64,000 nt of DNA, from contig CAXTVM010000008.1 in the NCBI GenBank assembly GCA_964247725.1, positions 37,225 to 101,224 of the forward strand, in the 5' to 3' direction. Position numbers and translations under genes: made by a program. Of the stretch, positions 9,128 through 19,394 are shown in pieces (positions within the stretch are counted from its first letter, which is position 1; each line of letters starts with the position of its first letter). Source of the stretch: Lichenicola sp964247725. Its GTDB lineage: Bacteria; Pseudomonadota; Alphaproteobacteria; Acetobacterales; Acetobacteraceae. The notes under the pieces were generated by a model, which saw only the letters and a program-made list of their open reading frames with translations, was not told the origin of the DNA and did no database searches.

Positions 9128-9766
9128 CTAATCGGTCTCGTTCCTGAAGCCGGGCGGTTCGAGTGCAAGCACGATCTGACACAGCATCTCGTCCAACCCC
9201 GAGCGGCACAGAACCAGGGAGCTTTCGAGACAGGCTGGATGCAGGACACCGACTATCGCTCGGGTGAGAACATACGCCCTCACCCGATTGTCCTCCGCGT
9301 CCGGCGAACGTCCCGTGGCACTCCAAAGTGAAGCCAACACATCGCTGAACTCGACCCGGAGGTGCTCGATACCCTTCTCCCTCTTGGCCGAGCTGACCAG
9401 CTCGGACTGCCGTCCAGCGCCGCGTCGTCCAGCGAACGACGCGATGACGGCCCTGAGAAAGACCCTGGTCGGCTCGAGCGAGTTCGCCAGCTCGGGATGC
9501 CGGACGAGGGTCCTCATGCTCTCGCCCACCTTGCGCCTCTCCTGATCGGCGAGCGCCAGTAGGATCGCATCGCCATCCTGGAAGTACTGGTAGAGCGTGC
9601 CGATCGAAATCCCGGCCCTGGTCGCCACCGCGCTCGTCGTGAACGCCTTTTCTCCAGGTGACCTCAACAGCTGACCGGCTGCCTCGAGGATCAACGACAC
9701 CGTCTGCTGGGATCGAAGTTGGACCGGCTTCTTTCGCCCCGGATCGATGGGTTCATGCTCAAGCAC
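9128..9766 (-). CDS. TetR-family transcriptional regulator
   Basis: 212 aa from GTG 9766, preferred over TTG 9817 because an AAGGCGGG ribosome site lies just before it and the longer leader is low-complexity. The helix-turn-helix is unmistakable near residues 40-65 (FTTSAVATRAGISIGTLYQY then F-Q-D-G-D). The C-terminal ligand domain (~140 residues) resembles those of regulators for efflux or lipid genes, but no ligand can be named. It stands alone, transcribed toward the damaged peptidase gene; a target is not evident. The RND pump operon at 46.6 kb has a TetR-type operator but no regulator of its own, so this gene is one candidate for trans control (inference only). Confidence 0.85.
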   Translation of the reverse strand: MLEHEPIDPGRKKPVQLRSQQTVSLILEAAGQLLRSPGEKAFTTSAVATRAGISIGTLYQYFQDGDAILLALADQERRKVGESMRTLVRHPELANSLEPTRVFLRAVIASFAGRRGAGRQSELVSSAKREKGIEHLRVEFSDVLASLWSATGRSPDAEDNRVRAYVLTRAIVGVLHPACLESSLVLCRSGLDEMLCQIVLALEPPGFRNETD

Positions 9767-10105
9767 GATAGCCCGCCTTCGACTCGTCCAGGCCCCCCCT
9801 CGGCCGATCCGGATCAAGGCTCGACGGAGCGCAAGTGGCGATGGTTCGACACATATCGCAATCTCCGATGTCGATCCGACTCATGAAGAAGGCCGATGGG
9901 CGGGATGACGTCGGGGACGAACCCAGCGCACGCGGCTCCTTGGCTGGAGCGCCGAGAAGGCCCCGACCGGCCGCGCAGGCCTGAAACAGCTTGCCCGGGC
10001 TCGCGAATGCCCGTGTCCGGTGGTTCGCTGCGTCGCGGCGGTCCATGGGTCCAGGGCAGTATGGAGCGCGACCTCCACCCCGACAAGAGTGGGTGGAGTG
10101 CCAGA
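9767..10105. other. Intergenic stretch without recognised gene
   Basis: About 340 bases upstream of the TetR gene. No domain was recognised in any frame. Degenerate fragments such as GGGTCCAGGGCAG (about 10050) look like eroded pieces of the palindromic repeat that follows. Confidence 0.5.
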
Positions 10106-10207
10106 CTATCGCATTGGGGAGCAGCGTTGGAGAAGAAGGCCAGGGCTCTGCCCTGGCCCCAGTGGGGTCCAGGGGCAAAACCCCTGGCCTTCTTCCTAAT
10201 GCTATAG
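10106..10207. repeat. Palindromic intergenic repeat, copy A
   Basis: Outer arms CTATCGCATT (10106-10115) and AATGCTATAG (10198-10207) are inverted with one mismatch. Inside lie two hairpins, CCAGGGCTCTGCCCTGG and CCAGGGGCAAAACCCCTGG, flanked by GAAGAAGGCC and its complement GGCCTTCTTC. This copy preserves the outer end of the element best. It separates the TetR gene from the ChrR-like gene. Confidence 0.85.
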
Positions 10208-10310
10208 CCGTGGGGCGTGTCCACACCGTCGCTTAGACGCCGACCGCCACATGACATATGCTACCGCCACCGGCTCCTGGTAAAGCAGGCCAGTCAGTTG
10301 GGGAGCAAGG

Positions 10311-10985
10311 GTGAGCAACTCGACAGCCTTCGGCAGCCATCCCAGCAGCGCGGTGCTGCTCGATCACGTGGCCGGCACCCTCAGCTTCGCACACTACTGC
10401 ATCGTGGCGACGCACGTCCTGCGCTGCTCGGCGTGTCAGGACACGGTCCTGTTCTGGGAGAGGACCGGAGACCTGCTGCTTGCCGGCTTGCAGCCGGTGG
10501 AACCACCGCCCGGCTTGTTGGAACGGTGTCTTGTCGGCATCGCTCAAGACGAAACAGCGCGTGCAAGCCGTGGAAGGGCCAGATCGGTTGGCGACACGGC
10601 CCTGCCGCCATCCCTTGACGGCCTGAAGCCCGGCAGGTTGCGTTGGCTGGCCCCGGGGATCCGGCATAGCACGCTCTGGCGCGGCGACCGCAGCACGCTC
10701 CATCTCGTTCGCGTCAGAGCGGGCGTCGCGCTGCCGGCACATCGCCATCGCGGCCTGGAGCTGACGTGCGTCCTGAGCGGCGCGTATCAGGACGATGGCA
10801 GGCTGTACACCGTTGGCGACGTCTCGGAAGAAGACGATGACGACGAAGGTCTCCCGCGTCGTGGACAGAACCACCTCGTCGTGGCCGAGCCGCCGGAAGA
10901 CTGCGTGTGCATCATGGCGACGACTGGCCGGCTTCGCTTCAGCGGATGGATGGCTCGGCTGCTTCAGCCCGTGATGCCATTCTGA
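10311..10985 (+). CDS. ChrR-type zinc anti-sigma factor/cupin protein, no partner sigma nearby
   Basis: 224 aa. The N-terminal ~90 residues form a zinc-binding anti-sigma domain with the ligands H19, H35, C39 and C42 (H-x3-C-x2-C in VATHVLRCSACQD), as in Rhodobacter ChrR, which holds the ECF sigma factor RpoE inactive until singlet oxygen or organic peroxide is present. The C-terminal half is a cupin barrel (LPAHRHRGLELTCVLSGAYQ). Start GTG 10311 follows GGGGAGC. ChrR genes normally follow their sigma gene directly, but here the gene is preceded by a repeat and the TetR gene, and followed by a broken permease, so the sigma factor is elsewhere or lost. Confidence 0.83.
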   Translation: MSNSTAFGSHPSSAVLLDHVAGTLSFAHYCIVATHVLRCSACQDTVLFWERTGDLLLAGLQPVEPPPGLLERCLVGIAQDETARASRGRARSVGDTALPPSLDGLKPGRLRWLAPGIRHSTLWRGDRSTLHLVRVRAGVALPAHRHRGLELTCVLSGAYQDDGRLYTVGDVSEEDDDDEGLPRRGQNHLVVAEPPEDCVCIMATTGRLRFSGWMARLLQPVMPF

Positions 10986-11028
10986 GGGCACCCTCCCTGA
11001 TCAGGGTCGTCGGTGTCAGGCTGGTCCC

Positions 11029-12371
11029 TCAGAGGGCGTTGGTGATGAGCACCACGTAGACCAGCAGGATCGCGTCGATGCAGAGCAGCATCGGCGTGAG
11101 CTGGCTCCAGGCGCGGGTCGCCAGCACGATCAGCGTGTAGGCGAAGCACCCGGTGCAGAGCCCCATCATCAGGTCGGTCGTCGTCACACCACCAGCATGA
11201 TCAGGATCGCGGCGATCCCGTCCTCCGCTCGGCGCCGATGTCGCGCATCCCGTGCATCATCAGCGCGCCGACGATCACCAGCGCCGCGGTGGTCGCCTGC
11301 GGGGGCACCACCGCGATCAGCGGCCGGAAGAACAGGCTGATCCCGAACAGGGCGGCCACCACGATGCCGACCAGGCCGGTGCGGCCGCCGGCCTCGACCC
11401 CGGCGGCGAACTCGACGTAGGCAGCCACCGTCGAGCTGCCGATCGCCGCTCCGATCACCGAGGCCAGGCCGTCGGCGAGGTAGGCGCGCCGCGCGTTCAG
11501 GATGCGTCCCTCGGCGTCCATCAGGCGCCGCGGCGGGTGACGCCGACCAGCGTCGCGGTGGCGGAGAAGAAGTCGGACAGGAAGAAGTAGAGCGTGATCG
11601 GCAGCACCAGGAACAGGTGGCCGGTGAACTGGCGCAGGTCGAACGCCCAGAACAAGCTCCGCGGCAGGGTTGGCAGCTCGAGCAGGTGCAACGGGCGGGC
11701 CGTCATCGCGTGGCCGGCGGCGTCGTGCACAAATAGGCCGGCCGCGGTGACCGCGCCGATCGAGATCAGCAGCGCGGCCGGCACGCGCAGCGCCATCAGC
11801 ACCGGCGTCAGCAGGATGGAGCCGAACACCAGCAGCACCGACGGGTCGCGCAGCCTGCCGAACGACACCCGGCCGTGCGCGCCGCTGGCGATGATGCCGC
11901 CGTTGCGCAGCCCGAATAGGCGATGAACAGGCCGATGCCGCACTGCAGCCCGATCCGGATCGCACTCGGGAAGCCCTGCACCAGGTGCTCGCGGAAGCGG
12001 GTCAGCGACAGCAGCACGAACAGCAGGCCGCCGATCAGCACCATGGTCAGGGCGGTGCCGTAGGACAGCCCCAGCCGCACCACCGCGACCTGGGCGAACA
12101 CCACGTTCGAGCCCATGCCCGGGGCGAGCGCGATCGGCAGCCGGACCATCAGCGCCATGATCAGCGTGCCGATCATGGCGGCGAGCGCGGTAACCGTGAT
12201 TAGGTCGTGCACGCCGGCACCGATCGCCGACAGGATCTGCGGGTTGACCACCACGATGTAGCTCATCGCCCCGAACGTGGTGCAGCCGGCGATGATCTCG
12301 CGCGACACGGTGGACGGGGCGCCAAGGTCGGCGCCGGAGCCGGCCGGGGCGGCGATCGGGCAATCGCTCAT
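11029..12371 (-). pseudogene. NCS2/AzgA-type purine permease, multiply frameshifted
   Basis: The minus strand encodes an AzgA/PbuG-like hypoxanthine-guanine permease (family length ~440 aa) across three frames. Start ATG 12371; the first ~145 residues are intact (TTFGAMSYIVVVNPQILS, LIMALMVRLPIALAPGMGSN). The frame changes near 11915 (GRVSFGRLRDPSVLL onward), again near 11525 (MDAEGRILNARRAYLADGLA) and twice more near 11180-11215, before the final membrane segment (MLLCIDAILLVYVVLITNAL) and stop at 11029. At least four indels are needed, so the gene is dead unless the sequence is locally poor. Uptake of purine bases would have been its role. It is far from the purine catabolic genes at 29-32 kb. 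Confidence 0.82.
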
Positions 12372-12463
12372 GGCGACCCTCCCCTGCCCGACCCCGGTCC
12401 CCGCTTGCAGCGTCCGCCGCCGGCCGCGATAGGATCGGTGCCCCGGACCGAAGGGGTTCGCCG

Positions 12464-12835
12464 ATGCTCGTGGACAGCCACTGCCACCTCGACTTCGATG
12501 ATTTTGCGGGAGACCTCGACGCGGTGATGGCGCGGGCGCGCGCCGCCGGGATCGGAGGGTTCGTCACCATCTCGCTGCGAGTCGCCGAGGCGGCGCGCGT
12601 GCTGGCGGTGGCGGAGCGCTTCGACGACGTGTTCTGCTCGGTCGGCATCCATCCGCATCACGCGCACGAGGAGCCGGACGTGACTGTGGCGCCGCTGGTG
12701 TCGCTCGCCGCACGCCCGAGGGTGGTGGCGAACGGAAGCGGGTCATGCCGCAGATCAGGACGTGCCCAGGCAGAGATGATGGCCGGCAAGCCAACAGGCG
12801 TTGGCGAGACCGACCTGGTCTCGAAGGAAGGCTAG
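12464..12835 (+). pseudogene. tatD-family deoxyribonuclease, truncated
   Basis: The first ~88 codons are a good TatD metal-dependent hydrolase N-terminus: VDSHCHLDFDDFAGD with the H-x-H metal site, then VFCSVGIHPHHAHE. Homology stops at about 12730 (RPRVVA, where the family continues I-G-E-x-G-L-D), and the last ~35 codons to TAG 12835 are unrelated. Normal TatD proteins are ~260 aa, so two thirds are missing, including the catalytic Glu and Asp residues. The break lies on the left of the region holding an IS5-type remnant, consistent with an insertion or deletion event there. Confidence 0.78.
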
Positions 12836-13259
12836 CCGGTAAGGCACTCCGCATGGCGTCCCGTATCACGTCAACCGGCCAGGAAACTCCTTTGCCGACG
12901 TGGCGAACCGCACCTTGGCCCCGTTATCTCCGCATGCCGCAACGGCTTGAGGCGAGCATCGGAAAGTATCTATCATCCTGATGCAGTGGAGGCTTTCGCG
13001 CTCAGGTCGACGGCGGCGGCAGACTGCAAACACCCGTGTGCAACCGCTCGTGGAACGTTCGACGCGGATCGGCAGATCGGATCGTCTGGTGCGTGGAAAA
13101 GCTCGAGGTCTCCAATCCGACAGCGATCTCGTCATGCGGCTCGTCGACCTGTCTCATCCGGTTCAGCGCCGACCGTCGGTCGCCCCGGCCAGCACGTCTT
13201 CCGGGCTTGGCCGGAGCTGCGGCCGGACGTGCCTCGTCGGCGGGATGGGTATTTTCTGA
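12836..13259. other. Non-coding debris between tatD fragment and IS remnant
   Basis: About 420 bases with no recognisable protein in any frame and base composition less extreme than the flanking genes. Probably remnants of whatever joined the truncated tatD to the transposase relic. Confidence 0.5.
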
Positions 13260-13830
13260 AGCTGTCGGGCGCCCTGCGCTCCGTAGGCCGAACGACGTCC
13301 CGCTCCGGGGCCTGCGATCTGTCGGCGGTCCGGGTGCCCGCTGGCGGCGGGATGCTTCGAGATGCCGGCGCAGGACCTGCGGGCGTTGACGCACTCGGTA
13401 CCTGACGACGGGGAGGGCATCTGATGCCGGCCATGGTGGCGGCAAGCGCAAGCCCGCCCGAAGGTGCATGAGGTCGTCGACACGCTCGGTCACCCGCCCG
13501 CCCCGCAACTTCATGTCGGCCGATGTCGCCGACTAGGCAGCGGCGGGGCGCGTTGCCGCCGAGGTCTGGGACGCGACCGGCGACAACGTCAGGCTGGCCG
13601 ACGTCGATCGGGGCTATACCGCCGCGGCCGAAGGCATGGCGCCGCACGCCGTCCGGCTGCCGGAGGCCAAGTGCCGCTTCGTCCTGCGGCCCGGCCGGCG
13701 GGTCGTGGAACGAACCGTCGCCCTCGTCGGACGCATGCTCGAGGCACGCGGCCGACCCGGTGCGAAATGCGCGACGCCTTCCGGCGATCCGTCTCGCGGG
13801 GCTTGCGGGACCGGTGGGGCCTGAATACAT
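13260..13830 (+). mobile_element. IS5-family transposase remnant
   Basis: Pieces of an IS5-group DDE transposase in shifting plus-strand frames: RWRRDG-like residues near 13340, KVHEVVDTLGH near 13462 (family form K-x-H-x-x-V-D-T-L-G-H), VRLADVDRGYTAAAEG near 13590 (family V-x-L-A-Y-V-D-Q-G-Y-T-G) and VRLPEAKCRFVLRPGRRVVE near 13650 (family V-K-L-P-E-A-K-R-G-F-V-L-L-P-R-R-W-V-V-E). These come in the correct order but with several frameshifts, at least one stop (TAG near 13536) and a lost C-terminus. No terminal inverted repeats could be defined by eye. The element is dead and lies between truncated tatD and dnaK. Confidence 0.72.
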
Positions 13831-13936
13831 CCGGTCAGGCTGCGTGGACCGCGACCGACCCCGCGACGCACCAGAGTTCCATTAGGACTGCCCCCGGTGC
13901 TTCGGGCCGCCGGCAGCCGCTGACAAGGAGAGCAGG

Positions 13937-15892
<1,956 letters not shown>

Positions 15893-15895
15893 GCG

Positions 15896-15937
15896 GCGAT
15901 CGGCACCCGCGCCTCTGATCGGGCGGGTGCCGGTCGC
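15896..15937 (+). promoter_or_regulatory. Strong hairpin between dnaK and dnaJ
   Basis: A 15-bp stem starting four bases after the dnaK stop: GCGATCGGCACCCGC (15896-15910) pairs with GCGGGTGCCGGTCGC (15923-15937) with one U-G pair and a 12-base loop. No U run follows, so it is not a classic intrinsic terminator. A stem here could shield the dnaK 3' end from nucleases or attenuate reading into dnaJ 70 bases downstream, giving more DnaK than DnaJ. Confidence 0.6.
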
Positions 15938-16008
15938 CGGCGGCGGATGCACGACATGACGGCCGCGCGAGCCCATCGGGGCGCGATCGGGCCGCCGATG
16001 GGGAACAC

Positions 16009-17133
16009 ATGGCGAAGCAGGACTACTACGCGACCCTGGAGGCCGCTCGAGACGCCTCCGCGGACGACCTCAAGAAGGCGTATCGCAAGCTCGCCATGAA
16101 GTATCATCCGGACCGCAACCCGGGCGACAAGGCGGCCGAGGGCCGGTTCAAGGAGTTGAACGAGGCCTACGACGTCCTGAAGGACGATCAGAAGCGCGCC
16201 GCCTACGACCGCTTCGGCCACGCCGCCTTCGAGGGGGGCGGGCCCGGCGCCGGCGGCTTCGAGGGCGGCCTCGGCGACATCTTCGACCAGGTGTTCGGCG
16301 ACATGATGGGCGGCGGCCGGCGCGGCGGCGGCCGTGCCCGCACCGGCGCCGACGTGCGCGCGCAGGTCGAGATCGGCCTCACCGACGCGTTCGCCGGCGT
16401 AAAGGTGCCGCTTCGGGTGCCGAGCCGGATCGCCTGCGAGACGTGCGCCGGCACCGGCTCGGAGGACAAGAGCCGCGGCGCCGAGACCTGCCCGACCTGC
16501 CACGGCGCCGGCAAGGTGCGCGCGCAGCAGGGCTTCTTCCTGGTCGAGCGCGGCTGCCCGACCTGCGGCGGCGCGGGCCGGGTGGTGCGCAGCCCGTGCC
16601 GCGTCTGCCGCGGCGCCGGCACCGTCGAGCGGGAGCGCAACATCTCGGTCGACATCCCGGCCGGCATCGAGGACGGCACTCGGCTGCGGGTACAGGGCGA
16701 GGGCGAGGCCGGGCCGCAGGGAGCGCCGAACGGCGACCTCTACGTGCATGTCGGCGTGAAGCCGCACGACATCTTCCAGCGCGACGGCTCCACCGTGGTC
16801 GTCCGCGTGCCGCTCGGCATGACCACCGCGGCGCTGGGCGGCCATGTCGAGGTGCCGGTGGTGGACGGCACCCGCGCCAAGCTGGCGGTGCCGGCCGGCA
16901 GCCAGACCGGCGACCAGCACCGGCTGCGCGGCAAGGGCTTCTCGGTGCTGCGCAGCGCAGCACGGGGCGACATGTACGTGGTGCTGGCGGTCGAGACGCC
17001 GCGCCACCTGAGCAAGCGCCAGCGCGAGCTGCTCGAGGAGTTCCAGGCCGAGAGCGGCGAGAACGGCAAGAGCAGCCCGGAGACGGAGGGCTTCTTCGGC
17101 AAGGTGCGCGACTTCTTCGACGGCAAGAGTTGA
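16009..17133 (+). CDS. dnaJ: Chaperone protein DnaJ (Hsp40)
   Basis: 374 aa, type I Hsp40. Stimulates DnaK ATPase and delivers unfolded clients. The J domain is at residues ~5-70 with the HPD tripeptide in KYHPDRNPGD. A Gly/Phe-rich linker follows (FEGGGPGAGGFEGG). Four zinc-finger repeats are visible: CETCAGTGSE, CPTCHGAGKV, CPTCGGAGRV and CRVCRGAGTV. Two C-terminal substrate-binding barrels and a dimerisation tail complete the protein. It is separated from dnaK by 116 bases containing the hairpin and is probably co-transcribed with it. Confidence 0.97.
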   Translation: MAKQDYYATLEAARDASADDLKKAYRKLAMKYHPDRNPGDKAAEGRFKELNEAYDVLKDDQKRAAYDRFGHAAFEGGGPGAGGFEGGLGDIFDQVFGDMMGGGRRGGGRARTGADVRAQVEIGLTDAFAGVKVPLRVPSRIACETCAGTGSEDKSRGAETCPTCHGAGKVRAQQGFFLVERGCPTCGGAGRVVRSPCRVCRGAGTVERERNISVDIPAGIEDGTRLRVQGEGEAGPQGAPNGDLYVHVGVKPHDIFQRDGSTVVVRVPLGMTTAALGGHVEVPVVDGTRAKLAVPAGSQTGDQHRLRGKGFSVLRSAARGDMYVVLAVETPRHLSKRQRELLEEFQAESGENGKSSPETEGFFGKVRDFFDGKS

Positions 17134-17302
17134 GGCCGCCCCGTCCGTCCGGGATGTCCGGTAGCGACTGCGTGAGCGGGGCTGAAACCGCGGCGCCGGA
17201 TGACACATGCAGGGGGTTCACGGTCACGTCCCCCCCACCCGTGCCGGGAACAGGATTGGACGGCGCGGCCCCCCCGGCCGCGCCGTCTCCCTGTACGGCC
17301 TC

Positions 17303-18064
17303 ATGCGGATAGGCATCGCCGGCATTTCCGGACGGGTCGGCCGGCTGCTGGTGGACGAGGTCCAGGCGGCGGGCGACGCGCTGGTCGGCGGCACGGCACG
17401 AGGCCAGGCGGACGTGGCCGACGTCCGCCTGTTCGACGACATCGCCGCCCTGGCCGCCGCCTGCGACGTGGTGATCGACTTCACCCATGCCGACACCGTC
17501 GTGCCGCACGCTCGGGCGCTGCGCGATGCCGCCGCGGCCTGGGTGCTGGGCACCACCGGGCTCGATGCGGCGGCGCAGGCGGCGGTGGACGCGGCCGCCG
17601 CCCGCGTGCCGGTGGTGCAGGCGGCGAACTTCTCGCCCGGGGTCACGCTGATGCTGGAACTGGCGCGACGCATGGCGATGGCGCTGCCGCCATCGGACTA
17701 CGACGCTGAGATCCTCGAGATGCACCACCGGCAGAAGCGCGATGCGCCGTCCGGAACCGCGCTGGCGCTCGGCAAGGTTGTGGCGACGGCACGCGGGGCC
17801 GTGCTGGGCCAGGTGCGGGACAGCGGCCGCGACGGCGATACCGGGGCCCGCGCGCCGGGGGCGATCGGCTTCGCGGCGCTGCGCGGCGGCCAGATCGTCG
17901 GCGAGCACACGCTGAGCTTCACCGCCGGCACCGAGCAGCTGGCCCTCAGCCACCGTGCCTTCGACCGCCGCGTGTTCGCCGCCGGTGCGCTGCAGGCGGC
18001 GCGCTGGGCACAGGATCGGCCGCCTGGCCTGTATGGCATGGAGGACGTGCTCGGGTTGCGTTGA
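17303..18064 (+). CDS. dapB: 4-hydroxy-tetrahydrodipicolinate reductase
   Basis: 253 aa from ATG 17303, where the nucleotide-binding fold begins (MRIGIAGISGRVGRLL). An in-frame extension upstream is low-complexity and rejected. The enzyme reduces hydroxy-tetrahydrodipicolinate with NAD(P)H in lysine and meso-diaminopimelate synthesis. Diagnostic residues are VVIDFTHADTV, GTTGLDAAAQ, ANFSPGVTLM and the catalytic EMHHRQKRDAPSGTA (His-His, Lys, and the P-S-G-T-A substrate loop). The order dnaK, dnaJ, dapB is frequent in alphaproteobacteria. The stop is followed after three bases by a small palindromic repeat. Confidence 0.95.
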   Translation: MRIGIAGISGRVGRLLVDEVQAAGDALVGGTARGQADVADVRLFDDIAALAAACDVVIDFTHADTVVPHARALRDAAAAWVLGTTGLDAAAQAAVDAAAARVPVVQAANFSPGVTLMLELARRMAMALPPSDYDAEILEMHHRQKRDAPSGTALALGKVVATARGAVLGQVRDSGRDGDTGARAPGAIGFAALRGGQIVGEHTLSFTAGTEQLALSHRAFDRRVFAAGALQAARWAQDRPPGLYGMEDVLGLR

Positions 18065-18067
18065 GCG

Positions 18068-18103
18068 TAAGGAAGGCCAGGGCTCTGCCCCTGGCCTTCC
18101 TCC
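18068..18103. repeat. Palindromic intergenic repeat, short copy B
   Basis: A minimal copy reduced to one hairpin: GGAAGGCCAGGG, a short loop, and CCCTGGCCTTCC, right after the dapB stop. It could work as a transcript end or stabiliser for the dnaJ-dapB message. Confidence 0.8.
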
Positions 18104-18148
18104 CGGCGCCCGTTCTTGACCCTGCCCCCCGTTTCGGCCACATCCCGC

Positions 18149-18198
18149 TGCTCCGCGGCGATCTTGTTCAGGTGGCGCCTCGCGCCGCACGAGGAGCA
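18149..18198 (+). promoter_or_regulatory. Hairpin that buries the metK ribosome binding site
   Basis: Directly before the metK ATG, TGCTCCGCGGCG (18149-18160) can pair with CGCCGC (18183-18188) and GGAGCA (18193-18198), making two stacked 6-bp stems with a four-base bulge and a 22-base loop. The 3' strand includes the GAGGAG Shine-Dalgarno sequence, so folding should block translation. The layout suits feedback control of S-adenosylmethionine synthesis, but the sequence does not match the SAM-I, SAM-II or SAM/SAH riboswitch consensus as I know them. Confidence 0.4.
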
Positions 18199-18200
18199 CC

Positions 18201-19388
18201 ATGCGCAACAAGGGCGACTTCCTGTTCACCTCGGAATCGGTGTCCGAGGGCCATCCCGACAAGGTGGCCGACCGCCTGAGCGACACCGTGCTCGACTGCT
18301 TCCTGGCGGCTGACCCCGAGGCGCGCGTCGCCTGCGAAACCCTGGTGACGACCAACCGCATCGTGCTGGCGGGCGAGGTGCGCGGCCCGGCTTCGGTGAC
18401 CCGCGAGCAGCTGGTCGAGGCGGCGCGCGAGGCCGTGCGCGACATCGGCTACGACCAGTCCGGTTTCTCCTGGAAGAACGCCGAGGTGCAGTACTACCTG
18501 CACGAGCAGTCGGCTGACATCGCCGTCGGCGTCGACGGCGCCGGCAACCGGGAGGAGGGCGCCGGCGACCAGGGCATCATGTTCGGCCACGCCACCCGCG
18601 AGACCGAGACGCTGATGCCGGCACCGATCCACTACGCGCACGCCATCCTGGCCCGCATGAACGCGCTGCGGAAGTCGGGCGACCCGCGCGGGCGCGGCCT
18701 GCAGCCGGACGCCAAGAGCCAGGTCACGCTGCGCTACGTGGACGGCCGGCCGGTCGGCGCCACCAGCGTGGTGATCTCGACCCAGCACGACGAGGGCATG
18801 GGCCAGGCCGACATCCGCGCGCAGCTTGGCGCCGTGGTCGCGGAGGTGCTACCGGCCGGCTGGGATGTCCCGGACGCCGAGTTCTACGTCAACCCGACCG
18901 GCATCTTCGTGATCGGTGGCCCGGACGGCGATTGCGGCCTCACCGGACGCAAGATCATCGTCGACACCTATGGTGGTGCGGCCCCGCACGGCGGCGGCGC
19001 GTTCTCGGGCAAGGACCCGACCAAGGTCGACCGCTCGGCTGCCTATGCGTGCCGCTACCTCGCCAAAAACATCGTCGCCGCGGGCCTCGCCGACCGCTGC
19101 ACGCTGCAGATCTCCTACGCGATCGGGGTGGCGCACCCGCTGTCGATCTACGTCGACCTCGACGGCTCGGGCCGGGACGTCGACGAGGACCGGCTCGGCC
19201 GGGTGCTGCGCGAGGTGGTCGACCTCACGCCGCGCGGCATCCGCCGGCACCTGCGGCTGAACCGGCCGATCTACGGCGTGACGTCGGCCTACGGCCATTT
19301 CGGGCGTACCCCGGATGCGGCGCTCGACACCTTCACCTGGGAGCGAACTGACCTCGTCGACACGCTGCGGCAGGCGTTCAACCGCTAA
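18201..19388 (+). CDS. metK: S-adenosylmethionine synthetase
   Basis: 395 aa, full length. Makes S-adenosylmethionine from ATP and methionine, releasing phosphate and pyrophosphate. Hallmarks: SEGHPDKVADRLSD at the N-terminus (family G-H-P-D-K), GAGDQGIMFGHA (methionine-binding G-A-G-D-Q-G hexapeptide), GPDGDCGLTGRKIIVDTYGG and the glycine-rich GGGAFSGKDPTKVDRSAAY. The family's usual C-D-Q after D-K-V is A-D-R here, a small deviation. The next gene, trmB, an AdoMet-dependent methyltransferase, follows after six bases, so product and consumer are co-transcribed. Confidence 0.97.
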   Translation: MRNKGDFLFTSESVSEGHPDKVADRLSDTVLDCFLAADPEARVACETLVTTNRIVLAGEVRGPASVTREQLVEAAREAVRDIGYDQSGFSWKNAEVQYYLHEQSADIAVGVDGAGNREEGAGDQGIMFGHATRETETLMPAPIHYAHAILARMNALRKSGDPRGRGLQPDAKSQVTLRYVDGRPVGATSVVISTQHDEGMGQADIRAQLGAVVAEVLPAGWDVPDAEFYVNPTGIFVIGGPDGDCGLTGRKIIVDTYGGAAPHGGGAFSGKDPTKVDRSAAYACRYLAKNIVAAGLADRCTLQISYAIGVAHPLSIYVDLDGSGRDVDEDRLGRVLREVVDLTPRGIRRHLRLNRPIYGVTSAYGHFGRTPDAALDTFTWERTDLVDTLRQAFNR

Positions 19389-19394
19389 CCGCGT

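Noticed and set aside
13831..13936. CIRCE element or RpoH promoter before dnaK
   Set aside because: No TTAGCACTC-N9-GAGTGCTAA inverted repeat and no convincing CTTG...-10 pair was found.
18104..18200. Known SAM riboswitch before metK
   Set aside because: No match to the SAM-I, SAM-II or SAM/SAH consensus from memory; only a Shine-Dalgarno-sequestering hairpin can be supported.
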